A program made the translations under genes and the position numbers. The notes beneath the pieces were generated by a model. It ran no database searches. It saw only the letters and a list, made by a program, of their open reading frames with translations, and was not told the DNA's origin. A stretch of 48,810 bases of DNA from Phycisphaerae bacterium (GTDB lineage Bacteria > Planctomycetota > Phycisphaerae > Sedimentisphaerales > Anaerobacaceae), in assembly GCA_016782865.1 (NCBI GenBank), contig JADHXR010000040.1, forward strand, positions 1 to 48,810, in the 5' to 3' direction. Of this stretch, positions 16,954 through 25,298 are shown piece by piece. Each line of letters opens with the position of its first letter. The first letter of the stretch is position 1.

Positions 16954-19632
16954 ATGTCTGTCAACAAACTTCTTGCCGTTATAGCGCTACTCTTGTTGCC
17001 TGTGCCAGTCTCCGGAAAGACGGTCGCCGGATGGGATTTCGGCAAAGGGCTGCATGGCTGGATCGGGAATAACAAGGTAGAGAGTCTCTCATTCTCGCGG
17101 GAAGGTCTGATCGTCAAGTCCACGGGGGATGACCCCTGGATCGAAGGACCGGCGATAGACCTGCCGGGCGACAAAATAATCAGGGTGGAAATTCAAATGA
17201 GATCAAATGCCGATGCAGGTGCGGAGCTGTTTTACGGCAGGACATTCAGAGCGGGACATTCGGTGCGATTCACCGTGCGAAATGACGGCAAGTGGCATGA
17301 CTATTCGCTCGTTATCCGAGAAGACTTAGGCCCCGGCACACGTTTTCGCCTCGACCCCTGCACGAGGGCCGGTGACGTCGCGGTCGCTTCGGTCAGTATC
17401 GAAGCGATCAGCAGAGTAGTCGTTCCCTCTTTGCAGAAACCCAGAGCGTTCGGTAGGATCGGAGGCAGTCTGGTTTCGGTCAAATCAGGAAACCTGGAGT
17501 TCGAGCACTTCGGGGGCCGATGGGGAAAACTCACCTTCAAAGTCAACGGCGTGGAAATGGCGTCCGGCTGCGACAGCGAGTTGATCGGTCTGGTGCTCGA
17601 CGAGCACCCGGAGTGGCTTAGTCTCAAGAAGGCAGAGGTTACGTTTCAAAACCAGCCCGAGCGTAATGTATCTGCAATCATAGCCGCCATTGAAGACAGC
17701 GAGGGTGGAAAATGGCAGATCCGGAGAACCGTAAGGCCTGCGAAACGACAAGGAACGCTTATAGTCGAAACCGAGCTTAGAGTAGATAGAGACAGAGACA
17801 TCCTGCACATTCCCTGGCTGACGATCTTCCCGGGGCTCGGCACGTTCGGCGAGAGCAAATCCCAGGGCCTGTTCGCGGGCCTGGAGTATCTTTGCGACGA
17901 GCCGAGCAGCAGCGAGGTCGACATTGCTGCGCCCAACCATATCCGCCGGGTCCCCGATCCGGTCAAGATAACCTTTCCCCTGATGGCGATCTCACAGGCC
18001 GGCAATTATATCGGCGTAGTCTGGGAGCCCTCGGAGACTGTCGCGGCGACTTTCGATTCGCCCGACAGGATCTATAATTCGGGGGCGCACGTCCTGGCGC
18101 TGTCTGGGCCGGGCGTGGGTGATCTTCGTTTCGAGAATGATTTGGCCGCCCACGCGCCTCTCAGACTCAAGGCAAACAAGGCGTTGAAGACTTCTGTTTT
18201 GGTAGTCGGCGGCAGAGGAAAAACCGTCGTGCCCGCGGTAGAGCATTACGCAGTTCTCAAGGGACTGCCCGCATTGCCCGAATTCGCAGGTGGCCTTGAC
18301 GCCGCGGTCACTCTGCTCGCTCACGGCTGGCTGGACTCTCAGATAAACGAAAATGCCCTTTTCAGACACGCCGTCTGGGGCGACAACTTCAGGGCTTCCC
18401 CGGCTGCCGACGCCGCAATGTTCATCGACTGGCTCGCCACACACACCAAAGACCAGGGCCTCCGTGAACGACTCGAGACCATCGAACGCCAGGCGCTTGG
18501 CAAAATACCGCCGGGACAGCCTTTTTCGAGCAGCGTATCACATGCTCACCTGCCTAATGCACCTCTTGTCTTCGGGCGAACCCTCGACTTCGCACAGCAA
18601 AGGCACGACGAGGCATGGCGCATGATCAGGAGCTTCGATGCAGCCGGCGTAAAACGTTACAGGCCAGGTAAGGCGGACTACTCGACAACGCATTTCGCAA
18701 AACACGCTAACGGCCTTGCCGGCCGGGACATGGTCGGGATTCTCGAAGGGGCAACTTTCTCGGCCGACAAGGAGCTGATCGACGAGGCGCTCAAACTGCT
18801 CGACAAGCAGACTGCTCTTTACGCCGGCACGGTGCCGCGCGGCGCACAGACCTGGGAAATCCCCCTGCACACACCGGACATATTGGCCTCGGCCCACATG
18901 GTCAAGGCCTACACCCTGGGCTACATTATCTCAGGCCGAAAGCAATATCTCGAACAGGCGAGATACTGGGCCTGGACGGGTGTGCCTTTTATCTATCTCC
19001 ATCCGCCAACGTCCCAGCCGGTGGGATCGTATTCGACAATCGCCGTCCTGGGGGCGACCAATTGGACGGCGCCGTTGTGGCTCGGGCGCCCCGTCCAGTG
19101 GTGCGGACTCGGTTACGGCTCGGCTTTGCACCTGCTCAGCAAGTGCGATCCGGGAGGCCCCTGGGAAAAAATCGCTAATGGCATCACCGCGGTAGGCCTG
19201 CAGATGACGTGGCGCCGAACCGACCGGCAGCGCCAGGGACTTTTGCCCGATTTCTTCGACTTGAGAGGACAGGCAGGCGCAGGCCCGGCCATAAACCCGG
19301 GCACGGTGCAGGCTCATCTGGCGGAACTCTACGAAGAAGGCACAATATACGATGTGAAGAAACTCCCCCATCGCGGTTGGTTCATTCACGCACCCTGTGC
19401 GATAAGCAATATTCACGAAGAGGGCGATTCGGTCACCCTGACAACCGACGGCTGGGCAGACAAACTGTATTATGTCCTTGTCTCCGGCATCAAACAGGAA
19501 CCGAGCGAAGTCAGTGTTCGCAAAGTCGGTGAAGATTCCAATGCCTTCAAAGCCGCCACCAGACAATTCGATAGCGAGCGTGGGATTCTTGTAATCACTT
19601 CAGAGGGAAAAGCTGGCATCCGGATACGGTAA
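16954..19632 (+). CDS. Large secreted protein of unknown family, possibly carbohydrate-active
   Basis: The 892-aa product has a clear signal peptide (MSVNKLLAVIALLLLPVPVS, cleavage likely after VSG). The first 150 residues read like a carbohydrate-binding beta-sandwich (VAGWDFGKGLHGWIG, EIQMRSNADAGAELFYG, KWHDYSLVIRED). The middle is beta-rich (about 170-420). The last half is helical with repeated tryptophan and aromatic loops (AQTWEIPLHTPDILASAHMV, YWAWTGVPFIYLH, GRPVQWCGLGYG), recalling (alpha/alpha)6-barrel glycosidases or lyases. I cannot assign a CAZy family or catalytic residues. AAAGGAT lies about 11 bases before the ATG. Context with the aldolase and symporter suggests extracytoplasmic processing of a glycan or sugar acid. 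Confidence 0.78.
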   Translation: MSVNKLLAVIALLLLPVPVSGKTVAGWDFGKGLHGWIGNNKVESLSFSREGLIVKSTGDDPWIEGPAIDLPGDKIIRVEIQMRSNADAGAELFYGRTFRAGHSVRFTVRNDGKWHDYSLVIREDLGPGTRFRLDPCTRAGDVAVASVSIEAISRVVVPSLQKPRAFGRIGGSLVSVKSGNLEFEHFGGRWGKLTFKVNGVEMASGCDSELIGLVLDEHPEWLSLKKAEVTFQNQPERNVSAIIAAIEDSEGGKWQIRRTVRPAKRQGTLIVETELRVDRDRDILHIPWLTIFPGLGTFGESKSQGLFAGLEYLCDEPSSSEVDIAAPNHIRRVPDPVKITFPLMAISQAGNYIGVVWEPSETVAATFDSPDRIYNSGAHVLALSGPGVGDLRFENDLAAHAPLRLKANKALKTSVLVVGGRGKTVVPAVEHYAVLKGLPALPEFAGGLDAAVTLLAHGWLDSQINENALFRHAVWGDNFRASPAADAAMFIDWLATHTKDQGLRERLETIERQALGKIPPGQPFSSSVSHAHLPNAPLVFGRTLDFAQQRHDEAWRMIRSFDAAGVKRYRPGKADYSTTHFAKHANGLAGRDMVGILEGATFSADKELIDEALKLLDKQTALYAGTVPRGAQTWEIPLHTPDILASAHMVKAYTLGYIISGRKQYLEQARYWAWTGVPFIYLHPPTSQPVGSYSTIAVLGATNWTAPLWLGRPVQWCGLGYGSALHLLSKCDPGGPWEKIANGITAVGLQMTWRRTDRQRQGLLPDFFDLRGQAGAGPAINPGTVQAHLAELYEEGTIYDVKKLPHRGWFIHAPCAISNIHEEGDSVTLTTDGWADKLYYVLVSGIKQEPSEVSVRKVGEDSNAFKAATRQFDSERGILVITSEGKAGIRIR

Positions 19633-19914
19633 GCGGCCGCGCAAAAATAACTTCCCATTTATAGGGGCAATCTTGACATTATCTTCGGCCGCTTCTCAAT
19701 CGTGAATTCCTCGACGTAGAATGGCTACGCCTGCGGATTCACTCAATCGGCGCGACCAAATCTAACGCCAATTTGCTCCCTCAAAAAGTGAATTTATTCT
19801 TGCGCGACCGCTAAGGAATACGGATTTTTGTTGGTAAATAATTGTAAACGGATAGTGAAGACCTTAATATGGTGGCAACGAAAATGTAAAGATCAAGAGT
19901 CAACAATCAAAATA

Positions 19915-19985
19915 GCGGAATCCCGGCAAGCCGGGATGACTTCCTTTCCCGGCGCGCCGGGATTGCATTTTGATATTTTATTTTT
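19915..19985. repeat. Two 16-bp family B palindromes in a simple-repeat leader
   Basis: TCCCGGCAAGCCGGGA (19921-19936) and TCCCGGCGCGCCGGGA (19947-19962) lie between CAACAATCAAAATAGCGG and TTGCATTTTGATATTTTATT. The block ends about 10 bases before the start of the phosphorylase gene. The remainder of the 363-base gap 19633-19995 holds no supportable gene; an AAGCGGCCG/CGGCCGCTT inverted pair sits near 19630 and 19688. Confidence 0.8.
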
Positions 19986-19995
19986 CTCAGATACT

Positions 19996-20910
19996 ATGAC
20001 AGAAGAGTTGGTCGGTATAATAGCGGGCTCGGGATTGGGCGATGCGCTCGCTGAGCGAATGACGAGCGCCGAACGTCACGATATCGATACACCGTTCGGC
20101 AAGCCGAGCACGGCGATCCTGGTCGGTAAGTTCGGCAAAAAAAGAATCGCATTCCTGAGCCGTCACGGCGAGGGGCATTCACTTTCGCCCAGCGAGGTGC
20201 CGTTCGCGGCCAACATTTTCGCTCTCAAACAGCTCGGCGTTCATGCGATTATAAGCAGCGGCGCCGTGGGATCGCTCGCCGAGCAGATCGCTCCGGGAGA
20301 CCTGGTCATCGTCGATCAGTTTATCGACAAGACGTTCAGGCGGACAAGCAGCTTCTTCGGCGGTTTCGGGGCCGTCCACTGCGAGATGGCCGATCCGACC
20401 TGCGGTCGGGTTCGAGAGATGCTTATTGACGCTGCAAGAGGAATCGAGGTAACGACGCATCCGAGCGGCACGTACGTTTGTATGGAAGGGCCCCAGTTTT
20501 CCACGCGGGCCGAATCGCTCATGCACAAAGCATGGGGCGGCGACCTGATCGGCATGACCGCTATGCCGGAGGCGAAATTGGCTCGTGAGGCGCAGGTGTG
20601 TTACGCTCTGGTTGCGCTGGCCAGCGACTATGACTGCTGGAAACCGCACCCCTGCTTCCGCAGGGGCAAGCTTGTCCCCGCGAACGCGGGGAGCAGCAAA
20701 GACAAGCAGACGCTGCTCAAAGAGATCATCGGCAATCTGACGCGTGCGACTAACAATTGTCTGGAGTTGATTAAGGCCGTCCTGAGCAGCGAACACGAAC
20801 TTGTCGGTGAAGATTGTCATTGTCGCAAGAGCCTCGACCTCGCCGTCTGGACCGAGCAGAGCCGGATCGAGAAGGCTGATAAGGAAAAGTTGAAAGTGCT
20901 TTTCGAGTAA
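19996..20910 (+). CDS. mtnP: S-methyl-5'-thioadenosine phosphorylase-type enzyme with repeat insertion
   Basis: MTAP cleaves methylthioadenosine with phosphate to give adenine and methylthioribose 1-phosphate, feeding methionine salvage. The 304-aa product has GIIAGSGLGDAL at the N-terminus, the phosphate-site RHGEGH, GVHAIISSGAVGSL, DQFIDKT, GTYVCMEGPQFSTRAES and GMTAMPEAKLAREA. These match the PNP/MTAP family, and the last block is nearer MTAP than PNP. Right after YDCWK it carries about 15 residues (PCFRRGKLVPANAG) encoded by a 43-bp palindromic repeat. The frame is open from 19828 through repeats; the ATG at 19996 fits the family, though it lacks a clear ribosome-binding site. Inosine or adenosine phosphorylase activity is an alternative. 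Confidence 0.88.
   Translation: MTEELVGIIAGSGLGDALAERMTSAERHDIDTPFGKPSTAILVGKFGKKRIAFLSRHGEGHSLSPSEVPFAANIFALKQLGVHAIISSGAVGSLAEQIAPGDLVIVDQFIDKTFRRTSSFFGGFGAVHCEMADPTCGRVREMLIDAARGIEVTTHPSGTYVCMEGPQFSTRAESLMHKAWGGDLIGMTAMPEAKLAREAQVCYALVALASDYDCWKPHPCFRRGKLVPANAGSSKDKQTLLKEIIGNLTRATNNCLELIKAVLSSEHELVGEDCHCRKSLDLAVWTEQSRIEKADKEKLKVLFE
20649..20691. repeat. Family C double-hairpin repeat inside the MTAP gene
   Basis: CCCCTGCTTCCGCAGGGG and GTCCCCGCGAACGCGGGG form two hairpins joined by CAAGCTT. The copy in queG at 13655-13698 is nearly identical. In queG the minus strand is translated and here the plus strand, so the same DNA yields two different peptide inserts. Confidence 0.85.
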
Positions 20911-20932
20911 TACTTGTGAAAGGACTGAGAAA

Positions 20933-21448
20933 ATGCAAAAATCAAATATCAAATATCAATCCCGGCGCGCCGGGAGCGGAATCCCGGCAAGCCGGGATAC
21001 TGGTCTGATGAAAAGATCAAAGCAGGCCGCGAAGCGGCTCCGAAATTTTGCGTTTTGCACTGTGATTTTTGATCTTTCTATGGCATGGAAGTCATTGGTC
21101 ATATCTATCGGTTTTGGCGTGGTGCTGATCGCCGGCTGTGGGCAGAAGGAGGCGCCCAGTGTCAAACAGAGCAGGGCAATAGCGGCCGAAAACATGGAAC
21201 TGCAAAAACAACTGGACCGCAGCCATGCGCAAATCGAAAACCTCAAAGACCAGTACGATGAAGAACTCGAAAAGCAGCAGAAGCTGCTCGAAAAATGTCA
21301 GCAGGAAAGGGACCAGTTGAAAGCAAAATCACGGCAAAACGTCAGAGACCAGGTGAAGAGCGTCCTCGACTCCGTGATGGCGGATAACACACGACTGCGC
21401 GAAGAGAACGCCAAGCTCAAGGCGCAAATAGAGGAAGTTCAAAAGTAA
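20933..21448 (+). CDS. Coiled-coil lipoprotein with a repeat-derived 5' extension
   Basis: From the ATG at 21080 the product is a 122-aa lipoprotein: MAWKSLVISIGFGVVLIAGC is the signal with its lipobox, and the mature part is a long coiled coil (AAENMELQKQLDRSHAQIEN through RLREENAKLKAQIEEV). However, the only good ribosome-binding site (AAAGGA, about 10 bases upstream) belongs to the ATG at 20933. The 49 codons between are repeats: CAAATATCAAATATCAA, two family B palindromes and a GATTTTTGATCTTTC segment. Either the repeat block was inserted between the original start and the signal peptide, or translation starts internally. Function unknown; such small lipoproteins are often envelope structural proteins. 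Confidence 0.68.
   Translation: MQKSNIKYQSRRAGSGIPASRDTGLMKRSKQAAKRLRNFAFCTVIFDLSMAWKSLVISIGFGVVLIAGCGQKEAPSVKQSRAIAAENMELQKQLDRSHAQIENLKDQYDEELEKQQKLLEKCQQERDQLKAKSRQNVRDQVKSVLDSVMADNTRLREENAKLKAQIEEVQK
20940..21079. repeat. Repeat block with two family B palindromes at a gene's 5' end
   Basis: TCCCGGCGCGCCGGGA lies at 20960-20975 and TCCCGGCAAGCCGGGA at 20982-20997. They are flanked by CAAAAATCAAATATCAAA on the left and TTTTGCGTTTTGCACTGTGA plus TTTTTGATC on the right, which are roughly inverted relative to each other. Confidence 0.75.
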
Positions 21449-21465
21449 CCGTAGCCTGCTGAGAA

Positions 21466-21612
21466 CCGTCGGGTGGCAGCCACTGAATGAGCACAGCGAA
21501 TGAAGTGGATGGGGAGAGTCCGAGATCAGCCAAGAAATGCGAACATCGTCTTGAGGGCTTGAAGGCCATCCACTTCGCTCACTTTGTTCGCTCAGTGGCT
21601 GCCACCCAACGG
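21466..21612. repeat. Long imperfect inverted repeat between convergent genes
   Basis: A 47-bp arm at 21466-21512 (CCGTCGGGTGGCAGCCACTG...) is the imperfect reverse complement of 21566-21612 (...CAGTGGCTGCCACCCAACGG). The middle 53 bases are unique. It lies exactly between the ends of the plus-strand lipoprotein gene and the minus-strand pyrG, where it could act as a two-way terminator. Confidence 0.85.
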
Positions 21613-21650
21613 CTGCTAACTCGTCAGGTTGCACACCTCCCGGACAGCTT

Positions 21651-23396
21651 TCAAGCTGTCGTGTCGGGCAGTTTTGCATCGGGGCAGCGTTTTTGCATCG
21701 CCGCTGCGACCAGTCCCACGAACATCGGCTGCGGCTTGAGAGGCCGGGACGTCAGGCACGGATGGGCCTGTGTGCCGAAGAAGTACGGATGGGAGGGCAA
21801 TTCCAGGATTTGCATGATCGGCTGATTCGGCGCTTTGCCTGAGAATACCAGGCCGGCTTCTTCCAACTTCTCGATATAGCGGGGATCGACCTCGTAGCGA
21901 TGCCTGAATCGCATTCTAACAGAATCGGTCTTGCCGAAAAGCTCCCACGCCATCGTCTCGGGCTTTAATTCTATGTCCCTTCCGCCCAGACGCATGTTTC
22001 CGCCAAGGCCTTCTATTTTCTTCTGCTCGGGCAGAATATCGATCACCGGCTCGGAACAATCAGGTTCGATCTCGGTACTGCTGGCTTTGGTCAAGCCGCA
22101 CACGTTGCGGGCGAATTCTATGACAGCCATTTGAAAGCCGAGGCACAGCCCCAGATACGGCAGGTTGTTCTCTCTGGCGTATCTTATGCAGGCGATCTTG
22201 CCTTCGGCGCCGCGCGTGCCGAAACCGCCCGGGACGATGATACCGTCAACGCCCTTGAGATACTCGGCCGCGTTCTTGACCGTGACGTTGGTTGTATCGA
22301 TCCATTCGATCTTGACATCGCAGCCAAGGGCGATGCCGGCATGTTCGAGGGCGTTGATTATCGAGGCGTAGCTGTCGCGGACGGATGTGTATTTACCCGT
22401 CATGCCGATGGTCACACTTCTTTTGGCCGAGCCGATCTTGTCGGTGAAGTCGCACCACCGGGCCCAGGCCTTGCGCTCCTTGCGCAGGTCAATCCTGTCG
22501 TCGATCTTCAGCAGCCGGGCCACCTCGAAATCCAGACCGACCTCGCGGAGCATCGCAGGGATCATGTAGATGCTCGCCGAATCGGGCAGACTGATCACCC
22601 TCTCAAAGGGGACATTGCTGTAAATACTAATCTTCTGGCGCACCTTATCCGTAGTGGGGTTGGTCGCCCTGCACGCGATAATGTCTGGCTGAATGCCGCA
22701 TTGCATAAGCTGCTTGATTCCCAACTGCGCGGCCTTCGATTTCTGCTCGCCCAGCGTTTTGGGCTCCAGGATATACGTCAGGGCGACAAAGCAGCAACTG
22801 TCCGGGCCCTCTTCATAAGCCAGCTCGCGCATCGCCTCGATGTAGTAGGCATTCTCCAAATCGCCCACCGTGCCGCCTATCTCGACAAAAACGATATCGG
22901 CGTCGGACTTCATCGCCAGTTGGCGCAGTTTCAGCGTGACCTCACCGGTGACGTGGGGGATCATCTGCACGTCTCTGCCGAGATAATCCCCGCGGCGTTC
23001 CTTATCGAGCACCGAGCTGAAAATCTGTCCGCTCGTGGCAAAGTTCAACTTGCTCATATTCTGATTGAGCATCCGCTCGTACGTGCCCAGGTCCATATCG
23101 CATTCCATGCCGTCATCGAGGACGAATACCTCGCCGTGCCGAAAAGGATTCAGCGTACCGGAGTCGATGTTCAGATAGCCCTCGAGTTTGATCGGCGCGA
23201 CTTTGAGGCCCTTATCCTGCATCAGCTTGGCCAGACAAGATGAGAATATCCCCTTGCCGAGGCCGCTCATCACCGTCCCCATAACAAAGCAATAGCGGGC
23301 CTTTCCCTTTCGATAGCCCTTGGGCATAGGCGAGAAGAACTCGCTCTCATCCGAAGTGTCACTAACAGAAGCTAACAAATCTCTATCTTTCGACAT
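21651..23396 (-). CDS. pyrG: CTP synthase, divergent form
   Basis: CTP synthase aminates UTP to CTP with ATP and glutamine. The 581-aa product has the synthetase domain first: P-loop GTVMSGLGKG at about 40-49, YLNIDSGTLNPFRHGEVFVLDDG, and FVEIGGTVGDLEN. The glutamine amidotransferase domain follows (VPGGFGTRG oxyanion strand, nucleophile in GLCLGFQ, and QAHPCLTS near 543-550). It differs from the usual form: GGVVSSLGKG is GTVMSGLGKG, and DPY before LN is replaced by EGY. The triad glutamate expected two residues after the active-site histidine (HPE) reads as cysteine 547 (HPC). The N-terminus is about 30 residues longer than in E. coli. The assignment is firm; the effect of the changes is not known. 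Confidence 0.94.
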   Translation of the reverse strand: MSKDRDLLASVSDTSDESEFFSPMPKGYRKGKARYCFVMGTVMSGLGKGIFSSCLAKLMQDKGLKVAPIKLEGYLNIDSGTLNPFRHGEVFVLDDGMECDMDLGTYERMLNQNMSKLNFATSGQIFSSVLDKERRGDYLGRDVQMIPHVTGEVTLKLRQLAMKSDADIVFVEIGGTVGDLENAYYIEAMRELAYEEGPDSCCFVALTYILEPKTLGEQKSKAAQLGIKQLMQCGIQPDIIACRATNPTTDKVRQKISIYSNVPFERVISLPDSASIYMIPAMLREVGLDFEVARLLKIDDRIDLRKERKAWARWCDFTDKIGSAKRSVTIGMTGKYTSVRDSYASIINALEHAGIALGCDVKIEWIDTTNVTVKNAAEYLKGVDGIIVPGGFGTRGAEGKIACIRYARENNLPYLGLCLGFQMAVIEFARNVCGLTKASSTEIEPDCSEPVIDILPEQKKIEGLGGNMRLGGRDIELKPETMAWELFGKTDSVRMRFRHRYEVDPRYIEKLEEAGLVFSGKAPNQPIMQILELPSHPYFFGTQAHPCLTSRPLKPQPMFVGLVAAAMQKRCPDAKLPDTTA

Positions 23397-23442
23397 GACT
23401 CAAATCTCTCCACTGTTTCACTTGTCGTTTCATACTAGCAGT

Positions 23443-24060
23443 CTACAATGGCCCCTCAACAATGGGCTCAAAGCCATCTAAAACCTCCATAACCCGGCGC
23501 AGACTCGGTGAAAGCTCCTTGGCAATGTTAGGATCCCAAATGCTCTCCACAAAATGGATCAATCTGCCATTGTAATCGGGTCCGACCTTGGCAGTGCTTC
23601 CTTCTTGGGGAACGATATCCAATCTTGGTTGCTTCCTTTGTGATCGTCTCGCAAGATCTATGACAAAAGCCTTTGCATTCACAATTTCGTCTACCTTGCT
23701 CGGAATTAGGTTCTCTCGCACGCCGAGGAATTTGGCGAATAGAGTGCGACAAGCGAGCAGCCAAGACTCGACTTGTCTCTCAGCGACTCTGAAGATCAGA
23801 TTGTGATGTCTATCTCCGATTAACCACTCATCCAACAGGACCGGAGGGCACTCGTTCTGATCGAGGTCCGTCAAAATGAAATACGACATCCCCTTGGCTG
23901 CCTTGTTGAATCCATTTATCCTCTGCTTTATCCACCCGAAGCCCCCGCTGTTGTAGCGATGCCCGACAAGATAGTTCTGCTCCGAATTAGCTAGAAGTTT
24001 CTGCAGAACTGATCCGCTCAGGCTATCTTCGAATACAAGGTTTATTGCGATATCAGACAT
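23443..24060 (-). CDS. TOPRIM-like DUF4276-type protein, partner of the upstream ATPase
   Basis: The 205-aa product resembles DUF4276/TOPRIM-like proteins: an acidic residue in NLVFEDSLSGSVLQKLL near the N-terminus, the YFILTDLDQNE strand with its DxD at about 66, and RVAERQVESWLLACRTLFAKFLGV, the characteristic R-x-x-E-SW block. The start ATG at 24060 overlaps the stop of the AAA ATPase gene by eight bases (ATGTCTGA), so the two are translationally coupled. ATPase plus TOPRIM-nuclease pairs of the OLD type are usually phage- or plasmid-defence modules. Nuclease activity here is an inference. Confidence 0.7.
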   Translation of the reverse strand: MSDIAINLVFEDSLSGSVLQKLLANSEQNYLVGHRYNSGGFGWIKQRINGFNKAAKGMSYFILTDLDQNECPPVLLDEWLIGDRHHNLIFRVAERQVESWLLACRTLFAKFLGVRENLIPSKVDEIVNAKAFVIDLARRSQRKQPRLDIVPQEGSTAKVGPDYNGRLIHFVESIWDPNIAKELSPSLRRVMEVLDGFEPIVEGPL

Positions 24061-25204
24061 CAAACAGCCATCCTTGACGACATTTTTCTGGTTCTGTTCG
24101 TGGAATAATGGCTTCTGCCACGGTAAAACCATTCTCCAGAAGATCCCTCACCTCTCTTATTGTCGAGGCAAGCTGTACCTCAGTGCCTTCTGCCCCGGGA
24201 GTAAGAACCAAGACTTCTTCGGCACCAATACCTTTGTCAGACAACAGGTCTGCATTATGAGTACTGATAATAACTTGGCGTTTTTCTTTCCTCTGGAGTC
24301 GGTGTATAATAGCCGGCAAGGTTCTGATTATGGCTGCATTGAGTGACAGTTCCGGCTCTTCGAGGAGCAACAAGGCTGGGCTTTCCAGAAGAGACCAAAG
24401 CAAAGCAATAAGCCTCAGAGTTCCATCTGAGAATTGATCTTCTTGCTGCTTTGCTCCTTGCGGTCTCCAGTGTTCATATACAGCTTCTAGGTGCGGTATT
24501 CCGGCTTCATCTCTTACTTGACTCAAATGTTTTAACTGAGGAACCGCTTTGACAAGGGCATGTTCGACTCTTCGCAAGCGAGAGCATCTCGTTCTAGCAT
24601 TTGTCCTGGCAACACTCTCAAGAAAACTGCGTCCGAAGGGATCTCCGGGAAGTCCAGGTCCGGTAAAAGCCCTTGGATTCCGAACCAGTTGCGGCACCAA
24701 ATGCAAATAAAGAATGGAATCAAAGAACTTTGCTACATTTCTAAATTTTTCATTTGCGCTTATTTGTTCAAGATGAGTTTGTGTAAGTCTCAGTTCATCT
24801 TTTCTGTCAGAATCATCAGGACGTTTGAGTATTTGTTCTTCACCTTCCCATATATACTCATATGCCAAATACGGCAGCCTGCTGCCTCTCGGCTGCTGCT
24901 TAATGCCAATGCTGTATTTCCATAGTGGTTTCTCACTGGCCGCGCTTGATAGATGAACTTCTATCTCTACATCTGGCTCCTTTCGAGCCGCAAGACAGCG
25001 AATTTTCGAGATTCCCCCCCTGTTCTGAACCGCTTGCTGCAATCCACCTCCTCTCTTGGCAATATCTCTCAGAAACCTGAAAACGTCCAAGAAATTAGAT
25101 TTTCCACAAGCATTGGGACCGGCCAAAAAAATCCTATTCTTTAAGGGGACTTCAACAGACCTGAAATTCTTCCAGTTCTTGAGTCGTACATATGAAATGA
25201 TCAT
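24053..25204 (-). CDS. AAA/ABC-type ATPase (AAA_21, OLD-like), defence-type
   Basis: The 383-aa product begins ISYVRLKNWKNFRSVEV, the hallmark N-terminal strand of RecF/OLD-like ATPases. Walker A GPNACGKSN lies at 29-37, the ABC signature-like QFSDGTLRLIAL near 265, Walker B LLLLEEPELSLN near 285 and the switch histidine in VIISTHNADLLS near 320. There is no long coiled coil, so it is not an SMC. GAGGAT about 9 bases upstream supports the ATG at 25204. It overlaps the DUF4276-like gene that follows. The unit is AT-richer than pyrG and kdsB on either side, consistent with a mobile defence cassette. Confidence 0.82.
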   Translation of the reverse strand: MIISYVRLKNWKNFRSVEVPLKNRIFLAGPNACGKSNFLDVFRFLRDIAKRGGGLQQAVQNRGGISKIRCLAARKEPDVEIEVHLSSAASEKPLWKYSIGIKQQPRGSRLPYLAYEYIWEGEEQILKRPDDSDRKDELRLTQTHLEQISANEKFRNVAKFFDSILYLHLVPQLVRNPRAFTGPGLPGDPFGRSFLESVARTNARTRCSRLRRVEHALVKAVPQLKHLSQVRDEAGIPHLEAVYEHWRPQGAKQQEDQFSDGTLRLIALLWSLLESPALLLLEEPELSLNAAIIRTLPAIIHRLQRKEKRQVIISTHNADLLSDKGIGAEEVLVLTPGAEGTEVQLASTIREVRDLLENGFTVAEAIIPRTEPEKCRQGWLFDV

Positions 25205-25298
25205 CTCTTAATCCTCACGATTAGCTCTCTGACCTTCTGTAACACACTCCTACTGTGTCACTCATAATCTGTACTTTCTGCTATTGGCGTTTCCATCT

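Noticed and set aside
22131..23243. 370-codon plus-strand open frame
   Set aside because: Antisense shadow of pyrG with no domain features.
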